Shown here: positions 1 through 9,000 of the stretch, in pieces
Numbering within the stretch: position 1 is the first letter of the stretch
Layout of the letters: every line of letters starts with the position of its first letter
Assembly (NCBI GenBank): GCA_038231615.1
Contig: JBBRLA010000115.1
Coordinates: forward strand, 1-16,385
DNA length: 16,385 bases
Reading direction: 5' to 3'
DNA from: JBBRLA01 sp038231615
Lineage (GTDB): Bacteria > Myxococcota_A > Polyangia > Palsa-1104 > JAEUJZ01
The notes under the pieces: model-generated
What the model was told of the DNA's origin: nothing
Databases searched by the model: none
What the model saw: the letters and a program-made list of their open reading frames with translations, nothing else
Translations under genes and position numbers: made by a program

Positions 1-2
1 AC

Positions 3-1553
3 AGCAAGACCGAGGCCACGGACCCGGACGATGAGGAAGAGCCGATCTTCGACGACACCGCGGACGATCCGGATAACTTCGTCGAGGACTACGACATCCA
101 GTTCGCCCGCGACCTGGTCGCCACTGCCAAGGGCTGGAAGCGCCACGAAGTGCTGGCCTCGTCGAAGGAGTTTTTTCAGAAAAAGCAGGCCGAGGAGGAC
201 GCCCACGTGACCGAGTCGCTGAAGAAGCTTGGCGTGGACTGGTCAAAGGTGGGGGCGCAACCCCAGCCGCCGGCGCTTTTTTCGACGGTCAGCACGGACA
301 AGCCGGGCAACGCCGCCAAGGGGGGCGAGACCATCACCTTCAAGGCCACCGTGACCAACAAGGGGCCGGGGACGGCCGGGCAGGTGCGGGCGCAACTCAA
401 GTCGGAGAACTGGCTCTTCGAGGAGCGCGAGTTCGTCTTCGGCAAGCTCGGTCCCGGCGAGTCGCGGACCTGGTCGGTGCCGGTGAAGGTGCCCAAGGAC
501 TCGCTCTCGCGGATGGACATGGTCCGGGTGGAGTTTTCGGAAGAGCACAACGCCCCGGTGGGGCCGAAGCAGGAGCTGCCGGTGCGCCTGGACGGCCTGG
601 CCCGGCCGCGCTTCGCCTACAGCTATCAGCTCATCGACGATGTCAACGGCAACGGCGACGGCCTGCTCCAGCGGGGCGAGGGCGTGCGCCTGCGGGTGAC
701 GGTGAAGAACGTGGGGCCCGGCAAGGCCCTGGACGCGGTCACCACCTTGCGCAACCTGAGCGACGAGGGCCTCTTCGTCAACAAGGGGCGCTTCGAACTG
801 GCCTCGCTGGCCCCCGGGGCGCAAAAGACGGTGGACTTCACCTTCGACGTGCGCAAGGAGTTCATCGACCCGGCGGCCCGGATCGAGTTGCAGGTTTATG
901 ATCAGACGCTGCATGACGGGGTCACCGACAAGCTGAGCTTCCCGGTGGTGGACCAGCCGATGGCCGGCAAGGAGGCCGGGGGGTCGTTCGTGCTGGCCGC
1001 CGACGCCGACGTACGCACCGGGGCGAGCGCCACCGCGGCGCCTCTGGGCCGGGCGGGCAAGGGCGTCCGCTTCAAGGAGACGGGGGTCTTTGAAAATGCC
1101 AAGGACAAGTTCGTGCGAGTCGAGCTGGAGCCGGGCCGTCCCGGCTTCCTGCCCATGACCGCCGGGGCCTCTACCAGTCAGGCGTCGTCGGGCAATGCCC
1201 AGGTGGCGCTGCGCTGGCAGGTGACACCGCCGGTGCTGGAGATCCCGGGCCCGCCGATGGCGGTGGAGACCCCGAATTTCCACTTGACGGCGGTGGCTCG
1301 CGACCAGGAACGCCTGGCGGATGCCTTCGTCGTGGTCAGCAACCGCACGGCGAAGATCGAGCACCGCAAGGTGTTTTATCGATCCAACCGCAAGGGCAAG
1401 AACCCCAGCGAGATGCGCCTGGACACCGACATCCCCCTGTGGCCCGGGGTGAACATCGTCACCGTGGTAGCCCGGCAGTCCCAGCAGGTGCAGTCGATGC
1501 AGACGCTGGTGGTGAACCGCCTCAGCAAGAGCGTCGCCACCGCGGCCAAGTAG
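3..1553 (+). CDS. S41-family C-terminal processing protease with CARDB-like and SH3-like domains (5' truncated)
   Basis: The reading frame is open from the first bases of the window and ends at TAG 1551-1553, giving 516 visible residues; the N-terminus and catalytic core lie outside. The first ~60 residues look like the end of an S41 peptidase (acidic stretch, then VEDYDIQFARDL and a Lys/Glu-rich helix). Two CARDB/Ig-like beta domains follow at about residues 90-196 and 200-315; both carry the NxGPG motif typical of such domains. The second contains an Asp/Asn/Gly loop (DDVNGNGDG, ~212-220) that resembles a calcium-binding loop. A bacterial SH3-like stretch (~329-385) and a last Ig-like domain (~408-506) complete the protein. 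The family cleaves near the C-termini of exported proteins in the cell envelope. The S41 assignment rests on a short N-terminal remnant plus domain context, so it is probable rather than certain. No encapsulin-targeting peptide is seen at the C-terminus (it ends SVATAAK). Confidence 0.65.
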   Translation, partial: SKTEATDPDDEEEPIFDDTADDPDNFVEDYDIQFARDLVATAKGWKRHEVLASSKEFFQKKQAEEDAHVTESLKKLGVDWSKVGAQPQPPALFSTVSTDKPGNAAKGGETITFKATVTNKGPGTAGQVRAQLKSENWLFEEREFVFGKLGPGESRTWSVPVKVPKDSLSRMDMVRVEFSEEHNAPVGPKQELPVRLDGLARPRFAYSYQLIDDVNGNGDGLLQRGEGVRLRVTVKNVGPGKALDAVTTLRNLSDEGLFVNKGRFELASLAPGAQKTVDFTFDVRKEFIDPAARIELQVYDQTLHDGVTDKLSFPVVDQPMAGKEAGGSFVLAADADVRTGASATAAPLGRAGKGVRFKETGVFENAKDKFVRVELEPGRPGFLPMTAGASTSQASSGNAQVALRWQVTPPVLEIPGPPMAVETPNFHLTAVARDQERLADAFVVVSNRTAKIEHRKVFYRSNRKGKNPSEMRLDTDIPLWPGVNIVTVVARQSQQVQSMQTLVVNRLSKSVATAAK

Positions 1554-1565
1554 CCAGTCGGTCCT

Positions 1566-1596
1566 CGCTGCCGGCCGCACCCCGCGGCCGGTAGCG
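1566..1596 (+). terminator. GC-rich hairpin after the protease gene, possible terminator
   Basis: A 13-bp stem (1566-1578 with 1584-1596, one G-T wobble) closes a 5-nt loop, 12 bp after the protease stop codon. It is very stable but no T-run follows, so it is not a classic intrinsic terminator. It separates the protease from the encapsulin gene and supports separate transcription. Confidence 0.45.
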
Positions 1597-1611
1597 CGGC
1601 CAGTCCCCCCC

Positions 1612-1640
1612 TTTCAGCTCGGTCGTTTCTGGGATATTCT
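1612..1640 (+). promoter_or_regulatory. Candidate leaderless promoter of the encapsulin gene
   Basis: A -10-like TATTCT (1635-1640) ends 6 nt before ATG 1647, so a start site 6-7 nt downstream would fall on the start codon. The -35 at 17-nt spacing (TTTCAG, 1612-1617) is weak. No Shine-Dalgarno sequence is seen between the -10 and the ATG. Confidence 0.4.
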
Positions 1641-1646
1641 AGTCCA

Positions 1647-2501
1647 ATGCCCATGGATTTTCGGGCCCGTGACAGGGCCCCCCTGACCCCGCCCATGACG
1701 CCGGAAGAGTGGCTGTCCATTGACCAGGCCGCGCAGGATTGTGCCCGCGCCCGTCTGGTCGGACGTCGCGTGCTCTCGCTCTTCGGGCCCCTGGGCGCCG
1801 GGATCGAGCACGTCGAGGCGGGCCGCCTGGGCCCGATCCGCGGGGCGGTCGTCTCCCTGTCCGGCGACGAGGCTGGTCCCGAGCCCATCGCCACCGACCG
1901 GCGCGCCCCGCTGCCTCTGCCGCTCATCCACCGGGACGCCCGCCTGTCCTTCCGCGACCTGGCCCGTTCCCGGCAACTTCACGCGGCCCTGGACTTGACG
2001 GTGATCGCCGCCGCCGCCGCCGAGGTGGCCGCCGCCGAAGACACGCTGATCTTTCGCGGCGAACGGCACCTGGGGATCGAGGGCCTGCTCGACAGCGCCC
2101 AGCCCATGCCGCTCACGTCGTGGGCGGCCCCGGGCGAGGCCTACGGGCAGATCGCCCAGGCTGCCGAGCAGCTCCTTGCCGCCGGCCATCCGGGGCCCTA
2201 CGCGCTGATCCTCTCGCCGGCGCTCTTCGCCCGGCTTCAGCAGCTTACCGACCTGACCGGGACGCTGGAGATCCACGCGGTGGAGCGCTTCGTGCGCGGA
2301 CCCGTGTTGCCCTGCGGGGCGGTCCCCGGGGCGGTGCTTCTGGATCACAGCCCGGTGAACATGGACCTGGCCATCGGCGTCGACCTGAGCGTGATCTATG
2401 CCGGTGCAGAGCCCGACGGCAGCCACCGCCTGCGGGTGCTGGAGACCGTGGTGCCGAGAATCAAGCGCCCCTCGGCCATCGTCCGCCTGGATCCGGGCTG
2501 A
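1647..2501 (+). CDS. encA: Family 1 encapsulin nanocompartment shell protein (EncA-like)
   Basis: 284 residues, close to the ~287 of Myxococcus xanthus EncA as I recall it. Shared landmarks, in order: a GRRVLSLFGPLGAG segment (39-52), RDLARS (103-108, in the region where EncA has WRDIEAAR), EDTLIFRG (131-138), a GIEGLL loop (143-148), GPYALILSP (183-191), NMDLAIGVDL (238-247) and RVLETVVPRIKRP (263-275). These follow the HK97-like fold of encapsulin shells (E-loop, P-domain and A-domain order). Shell proteins self-assemble into icosahedral protein cages in the cytosol that hold cargo such as ferritin-like proteins or DyP peroxidases; EncA cages store iron. No cargo gene and no C-terminal targeting peptide (LTVGSL-like) is visible in the window. 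That fits the Myxococcus case, where cargo genes are scattered. ATG 1647 is chosen because it sits just after a -10-like box; ATG 1653 is an alternative. Confidence 0.93.
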   Translation: MPMDFRARDRAPLTPPMTPEEWLSIDQAAQDCARARLVGRRVLSLFGPLGAGIEHVEAGRLGPIRGAVVSLSGDEAGPEPIATDRRAPLPLPLIHRDARLSFRDLARSRQLHAALDLTVIAAAAAEVAAAEDTLIFRGERHLGIEGLLDSAQPMPLTSWAAPGEAYGQIAQAAEQLLAAGHPGPYALILSPALFARLQQLTDLTGTLEIHAVERFVRGPVLPCGAVPGAVLLDHSPVNMDLAIGVDLSVIYAGAEPDGSHRLRVLETVVPRIKRPSAIVRLDPG

Positions 2502-2506
2502 GGGGT

Positions 2507-3013
2507 TTATTCCTCGTCGTGGTCGTGCCCCTCGTGGTCGTGGTCGTGCCCGTCGTGGGGGTGCTCGTGTTCCAGCTCTTCCGGGGTGGCATCGCGCATG
2601 TTGACGATGGACACGCTGTAGTGCAGCGTCTGTCCGGCCAGCGGGTGGTTGGCGTCGACCTTCACCTCTTCATCTAAAACCTCGACGATGCGCACCGGCA
2701 CGGGCTCGCCGTCCTCGGCCTCGCCCATCAGGATGTCGCCGACCTCCAGGGTCTGGTCTGCCGGGAAGGCGTCCCGCGGCACCGAGAAGAGCCCCTCGGG
2801 ATCATGGGTCCCATGCCCCTCTTCCGGGGGGACCACGACCTCGAACTTCTGCCCGACCTCCGCCCCGTCCAGGCGCTTCTCCAGCCCCGGTACAAGCTGC
2901 CCGAGTCCATGGATGTACGCGAAGGGCTCGCCCTCGGTCTCTTCCAGGATCTGGCCGGCATCGTCCTTGAGGACGTACTCGAGGTAAACCACCTTGTTCT
3001 GCGCAATCGACAT
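2507..3013 (-). CDS. slyD: SlyD-type FKBP peptidyl-prolyl isomerase with metal-binding tail
   Basis: 168 residues, starting at the ATG at 3013 within a much longer open frame. Residues 1-~75 and ~125-142 form the FKBP half-domains (VVYLEYVLKDDAGQILEET, then GLGQLVPGLEKRLDGAEVG). The middle segment (~76-124, with the DPEGLFSVPRDAFP motif) is the insert-in-flap chaperone domain typical of SlyD. The last ~20 residues are a His/Asp/Glu tail rich in HDHD and HEH, expected to bind Ni2+ or other divalent metals. The protein acts as a cytosolic prolyl isomerase/chaperone and, in SlyD, as a nickel donor for hydrogenase maturation; no hydrogenase genes are in view. It converges on the encapsulin gene with only 5 bp between stop codons. 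Its start matches a good leaderless promoter. Confidence 0.92.
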   Translation of the reverse strand: MSIAQNKVVYLEYVLKDDAGQILEETEGEPFAYIHGLGQLVPGLEKRLDGAEVGQKFEVVVPPEEGHGTHDPEGLFSVPRDAFPADQTLEVGDILMGEAEDGEPVPVRIVEVLDEEVKVDANHPLAGQTLHYSVSIVNMRDATPEELEHEHPHDGHDHDHEGHDHDEE

Positions 3014-3020
3014 GGGCGCG

Positions 3021-3049
3021 ACTATGCGCTGCCGCCGGTCCTCGGTCAA
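3021..3049 (-). promoter_or_regulatory. slyD promoter, probably leaderless
   Basis: On the minus strand TTGACC (3049-3044), a 17-nt spacer and CATAGT (3026-3021) form a good sigma70-like promoter. The -10 ends 7 nt before the slyD ATG, so transcription would begin at or next to the start codon. This is the clearest protein-gene promoter in the window. Confidence 0.7.
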
Positions 3050-3130
3050 CCGAAACCGCCGTGGCGCGGCCCGGGAAAGCACCGGTACCGGGTGGCGTTC
3101 CGCTCGCACTTGCAGTAGCGTTTGCCGCAC

Positions 3131-3823
3131 ATGGAGCTGGCCCCGTCCAACCCAAGACCCCCGCAAGGGGGCGCCCCCGCCGCCTTTCCGCCGCGGCTGC
3201 CTCCACTGATGATTCTCCTTGCGGTGGTCTGCATCGGCGTCGGCCTGTTCAGCGCCTTCCTCTCGATGGCCGATCTTTCCGCGATGCTCACCGATCGCGA
3301 TCTCTCGATCGAGGCGTATCGCGATCGGGCGCTTTTGACCTACGACCGCAAGCTCCTTCCAGAGCCGTTTTCGCGCCTGCCCCGAACCGAGGTCTCCCGC
3401 CTGGCGCTGCGCCTGGGGGAGGATCGCTATGAGCGCCGCGGGGTCAACATCCCGCTCTCGCTGCTCAACCTGCTTCTGTGCTGGGTCCTGTGCACCGGGG
3501 CCATGGGGGCGCTGAAGCGACGGGACTTCGCCCTGCCGATGTGGATCTGGGCGTGCATGGCCAACGTCCCCCTGTGCGCCCTGTCCCTGAGCGTGACCTT
3601 CATCCTGTCGCGCGAGGTGATGACCCACCTTTCGAGCGATGCCGCGGCGGCGCTGTCCGCGGTGAGCAAGCGTCCACCCGAGATCGAGCGACAGGCCGTG
3701 TGGATGGCCATCCGCCTGTACCTGACCACCCGGGCGCTGGTGGACGCGGGATGGGCCCTCTTCCTGGGTGCCACGGCGCTCTATCTTCAGCGCCGGCTGC
3801 CGCACCCTGCCCCGGCGCGCTGA
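3131..3823 (+). CDS. Four-helix integral membrane protein, function unknown
   Basis: 230 residues from ATG 3131 to TGA 3821-3823; a TTG nine bases upstream (3122) would add three residues but is less likely. After a Pro/Ala-rich N-terminal ~25 residues there are four hydrophobic segments, at about 26-48, 106-128, 136-160 and 200-220. A hydrophilic loop of ~55 residues, rich in Asp/Arg/Leu, lies between the first and second. No catalytic motif or known family is recognised. It is transcribed away from slyD, with about 117 bp between the two starts, and is followed by ffh on the same strand after 240 bp, where a separate promoter is likely. The coding call rests on the membrane pattern and on GC-rich third positions. 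Confidence 0.75.
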   Translation: MELAPSNPRPPQGGAPAAFPPRLPPLMILLAVVCIGVGLFSAFLSMADLSAMLTDRDLSIEAYRDRALLTYDRKLLPEPFSRLPRTEVSRLALRLGEDRYERRGVNIPLSLLNLLLCWVLCTGAMGALKRRDFALPMWIWACMANVPLCALSLSVTFILSREVMTHLSSDAAAALSAVSKRPPEIERQAVWMAIRLYLTTRALVDAGWALFLGATALYLQRRLPHPAPAR

Positions 3824-3941
3824 GTTCGCCAGGGATGTCGTCGCCCCGCGGCTCGGCCCGCACCCCGGGCGAAAGCAGCAGCCCCGAAAGGACCACGCGG
3901 AAGTGAAACAGGACTGCCATGAAGCCACCAGTATAGCTAGA

Positions 3942-3969
3942 CTGGCATACGGTAGCGGCTCGTGATAAT
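3942..3969 (+). promoter_or_regulatory. Candidate ffh promoter
   Basis: CTGGCA (3942-3947), a 16-nt spacer and GATAAT (3964-3969) resemble a sigma70-like promoter in an unusually AT-rich patch. Transcription would start near 3976 and leave an 88-nt leader, which contains a small GCGCC/GGCGC hairpin (4003-4015). A weak GGGA (4052-4055) lies 8 nt before the ffh ATG. No tRNA or SRP RNA is seen in the 240-bp gap. Confidence 0.4.
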
Positions 3970-4063
3970 TCTGGGCACCCTGTAAGCTGTCGCGATCACG
4001 AAGCGCCGAAGGCGCCCAAAAGGGCCAGGCCGACGACCCTGGAAAAGGCACGGGAATAACGTC

Positions 4064-5710
<1,647 letters not shown>

Positions 5711-5713
5711 GCC

Positions 5714-5755
5714 GGCTGGGGTGGGTCGGCTGGGGTGGGTCGGCTGGAGCGGGTC
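5714..5755. repeat. Three tandem 14-bp G-rich repeats
   Basis: The unit GGCTGGGGTGGGTC occurs at 5714-5727 and 5728-5741, with a variant (GGCTGGAGCGGGTC) at 5742-5755, starting 4 bp after the ffh stop codon. The G-runs on the plus strand could form a G-quadruplex; this is inference. Confidence 0.85.
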
Positions 5756-5898
5756 GGCGGGGGCTGGCCGGCTGGCGGCAGGGGGACTGCCTCTCGTGGC
5801 CCGTCGGGGGCTCCGCGCCGGTCGGGGACCGGCTTGGAGCCCCCTCCAAGGGCCCCTTCGAGGCAGTCGCCCCCTGCCTGGCCGGGCCAGTCCCCGCC
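5756..5898. repeat. Nested imperfect palindrome, 143 bp, downstream of ffh
   Basis: The outer arms (5756-5793 and 5860-5898) are near-complementary with small bulges; both contain GGCAGGGGG followed by ACTGCCTC when read in the same sense. An inner hairpin (5806-5823 with 5827-5844) pairs 16 of 18 bases around a GGG loop. With the 14-bp repeats it fills most of the 320-bp gene-free stretch between ffh and the next gene. No ORF with coding character was seen. It may be a structured 3' UTR, a transcription terminator region or a dispersed palindromic element. Confidence 0.75.
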
Positions 5899-5903
5899 TT
5901 TCA

Positions 5904-5932
5904 TGCATCCAGGCCCGTCGGGCCAGGATGCA
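5904..5932. other. Compact perfect hairpin after the palindrome
   Basis: TGCATCC (5904-5910) pairs with GGATGCA (5926-5932), and GGCCC (5912-5916) with GGGCC (5920-5924), around a 3-nt loop, with a single A-A mismatch. No T-run follows, so a terminator role is possible but not proven. Confidence 0.65.
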
Positions 5933-6015
5933 CGAAAAGCTACTTTGATCTTTCTGATCGTGGCTGAAAGCTTCTTGTCGTTCAACCCGCTATCGACGCG
6001 ATTCCGCTAAAGGTC

Positions 6016-6024
6016 TGTTATGAT
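6016..6024 (+). promoter_or_regulatory. Extended -10 promoter, probably leaderless, of the PilZ-like gene
   Basis: TGTTATGAT is an extended -10 (TGn plus TATGAT) ending 6 nt before GTG 6031. No good -35 is seen at 16-18 nt spacing, which extended -10 promoters can tolerate. There is no Shine-Dalgarno sequence in the 6-nt gap. Confidence 0.55.
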
Positions 6025-6030
6025 GGTAGC

Positions 6031-9000
6031 GTGCCTTTCCGTCTTGAGCTGAGGTTCGCCACCCTCCGGCAACTTCAAGCACACTTGGAGCAGTACCTGG
6101 AACACGGCGGGGTAATGATCCCCGACCGGCTCTGCCTGGGCGTGACCGTGCCGGGCCCTGCTGGGGGCATCGAGCTGGAGCTGATCGTCGGCGCGCAGCG
6201 GGCGATGGTTTCCGGGCAGGCGATGAAACGCGAGCCGACCGGAGTGGCTGTGGTGCTGGAACACGAGGTGCTGCTCAACGCCTGGCGGACGCTGCTCGGG
6301 GGGACCGCGGGACCGACCTTGGAGGTGCGCGGCGTGGCGGTGGGGCGGCTTGTCCGGCCGCCGGGCAAGCGCCAGCTTCAGGTGGAGGAACGCATCCGGC
6401 CCGAGGGGAACCGATGGGCACGCTCGATGCCCTCGATCGACTCGCGCGATCTGCCGCGCGCGGCAATTACCCCGGTGGGCGATCGCCCGGGCCGCCGGGT
6501 GCTGCTGCCTCGGCAGGTCATGGGAGTGACGACGGCGATCCCGACCGTGCCCCCGGCATCGACGGATTCGCCGGAACTCCTGGAAATCGACCTGGCGGAT
6601 GCTCTGTCAGAGACCCCCGGAGAGGAGGCATCCGCACCCTCGTCGGCTGCCGTGCACCGGCTGGCCCCCGTGGAGGTGGAACCGGCGCTGGAGGAGGAGG
6701 CCCTCGCTGCCAGCGAAGAAATCCCAGTGGACGACCTGATCATCGACCTGGGCGCGGACGCCGACGTGGCAGAAGAACTGCCCGCCGACGCCTACGAGAC
6801 AGCCGGGTCGGCAGACGCCGACGCCATCCAGGTCTCAGTTGATAGGAGCGGCGTGCTGGTGGACGGGGCCGGCGCTGCACCGGTGGACAGGGCGGGCGGG
6901 CCGATCGCAGCTGCCTTCACGGACGAAAGGGGCGAGCCGACCTCCGCCGCGCCAATGGCCGGGGCCGGCGGCACCACCCAGGCGGTTTTTATGGCGCCGG
7001 GCGCTGCGCCGATCGTAATTACGGCGCCGGTACCTGCGGCGCCCATCGTAGTGGTGCCTACCGTCGGGGCTGCGCCTGGTGCTGTACCTGCGCCTGCTGC
7101 ACCTGTCGCTGTCGCGCAGGCCGCACTTTTTCCCGCGGAAGCCACGAGTAGCATGACGACGCTCGACGCCGACCTGCTGAAGTTCGTGCTGGAGGATCTG
7201 GGCCCGGGGGGTCCGGCCGCCCAGAAGGTGGACGCGCTGCACGGGAGCGCCGGCACCGTGGCCGTGTTCGAGGAGGACATCTTCCCCGAGGTCGAGCCCA
7301 GGCCGGCGACGCACTCCGCATCGACCCTGGTGCCGGACCTGCCCAATGAAGGCGAAGGCCTTGCGCCTGGCGGCATGACCCCGTTGCCTCCGCCCCCTGA
7401 ACTGCCCACCCAGGACCCGGCAGCCTGGATCGAAGCGGCAGTCGCATCGACGAAGAGCTTGAAGTCCGCAGCCTCGGCAAGCACTCCACGCCCTCCGTCG
7501 GTCGGAAGCTTGCGGCCCGGGGTCGCCTCGTCCCCTGCCGAGAACAAGGCGGCGGAAATCAAGGCATGTCCTGCCAGCCACAAGTTTACCCCGGCCCCAA
7601 GGGAGATAGAAGGGGGGTGCACCGAGATGTACCAGGCCACCGTCACGGAGGAGTCCGCGACGACCCCCAGGACCCCCGATGGGGCTGCCTCCATGACGAC
7701 CCAGCCACCGGGGATCGGGCTCTCGGGGGCCACCCAGGTGGTCATCCCGGAAGAGTGGCCAGAGACGACGCTGACGGCAGGCGAGAGATCGGACGCCACA
7801 CCCTTCACGGTCCGGGAAGAGGCAATCGAAGAGTTCGCGCCGCCACCCGGGACAACCGCCTGGGAACACGGAGCATCAGCGCCGGCCGGGCAGGTTCAGC
7901 ATGCACCTGACACCCAGGCTTCCCCTCAGGCATCCGCGCCTGCTCCGATAGAAGATGCGGCGGAGATGACCGGGGACGTAGTGCGCACCGTCTCACCGTC
8001 CGAGGAATGGCTCGACGCCGTGGTGCCCTCGCCTTCAGAGCTGACGGTGGCGAATGTCGCTCCAGGCGAGGATGTCCGCCTGCTCACAAAGGCGGTCGCC
8101 GAATCGGAACTCGGTGCTGCTTCCGACGCAGAGTCAGCCGGAACGTCCGCGATGGAGTTGGCCCCCAGACATACGCTGGAGCCAGCAGGCGCGCCGGTCC
8201 AGCCGATGGAGCACGCCGCATCAGCGCCGGCCGCGCACCCAATGGTGGAGGTGGAGGGGAAGCAGGTGGTGGAGGGGAAGCAGGTGGTGGAGGGGAAGCA
8301 GGTGGTGGAGGCAGAGTCGGTGGTGGAGGCAGAGTCGGTGGTGGAGGCAGAGTCGGTGGTGGAGGCAGAGTCGGTGGTGGAGGCAGAGTCGGTGGTGGAG
8401 GCAAGGTCAGTGGTGAAGGCAGGGTCAGTGGTGAAGGCAGGGTCGGTGGTGGTGGCAGAGTCAGGTGCATCGGCACCACTCGCGGCCCCGGAAGCGTCGG
8501 CTGTCATCGATGGGCAGCAGGCCCAGAAAGCAACGTTGGGTGTGGCGCCGCTCGCGTCCGCACTGGAGCCGGTGGTCGCGTCAAAGCCAATCCTGGCAGC
8601 ACCGGTTTCATCATCGACAGAACCCAGGGGGGCGCCTGGACCATCGAGTCCATCGGAGCCTCTATTGGGCATTGCGCTCGCCGCCGCGGTTCTCGCCGCC
8701 CGGCAGCCTCGCGTGGATGCCACTCTCGGTGCGCCTTCGCGCTGGCGCCCTTCCAGAATGTCGCTCCCTGCGGCTGGGCCGATCTTGCTGAGTCCTGCTC
8801 TCCTCTCCATCCCTACTGCGTCCGACCTGCCGGAGCTCGCAGACGGCCTTCCGAGCGCGCCAATCCTGGCCGAACCGGCTGACCCGTTCTCCACCATGGC
8901 AGCCCCGCCGACCACCACGGCAGCCCCGCCGACCGCCACGGCAGCTCCGCCGACCGCCACGGCAGCCCCGCCGACCGCCACGGCAGCTCCGCCGACCGCC

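Noticed and set aside
1533..1553. C-terminus of the protease as an encapsulin-targeting peptide
   Set aside because: It ends SVATAAK, without the LTVGSL-like or GSLxxGSL-like pattern of known targeting peptides, and the protein is expected to be exported.
3824..4063. SRP RNA or a tRNA in the gap before ffh
   Set aside because: No 4.5S tetraloop motif (GGAA with its conserved internal loops) and no tRNA cloverleaf or T-loop signature was found.
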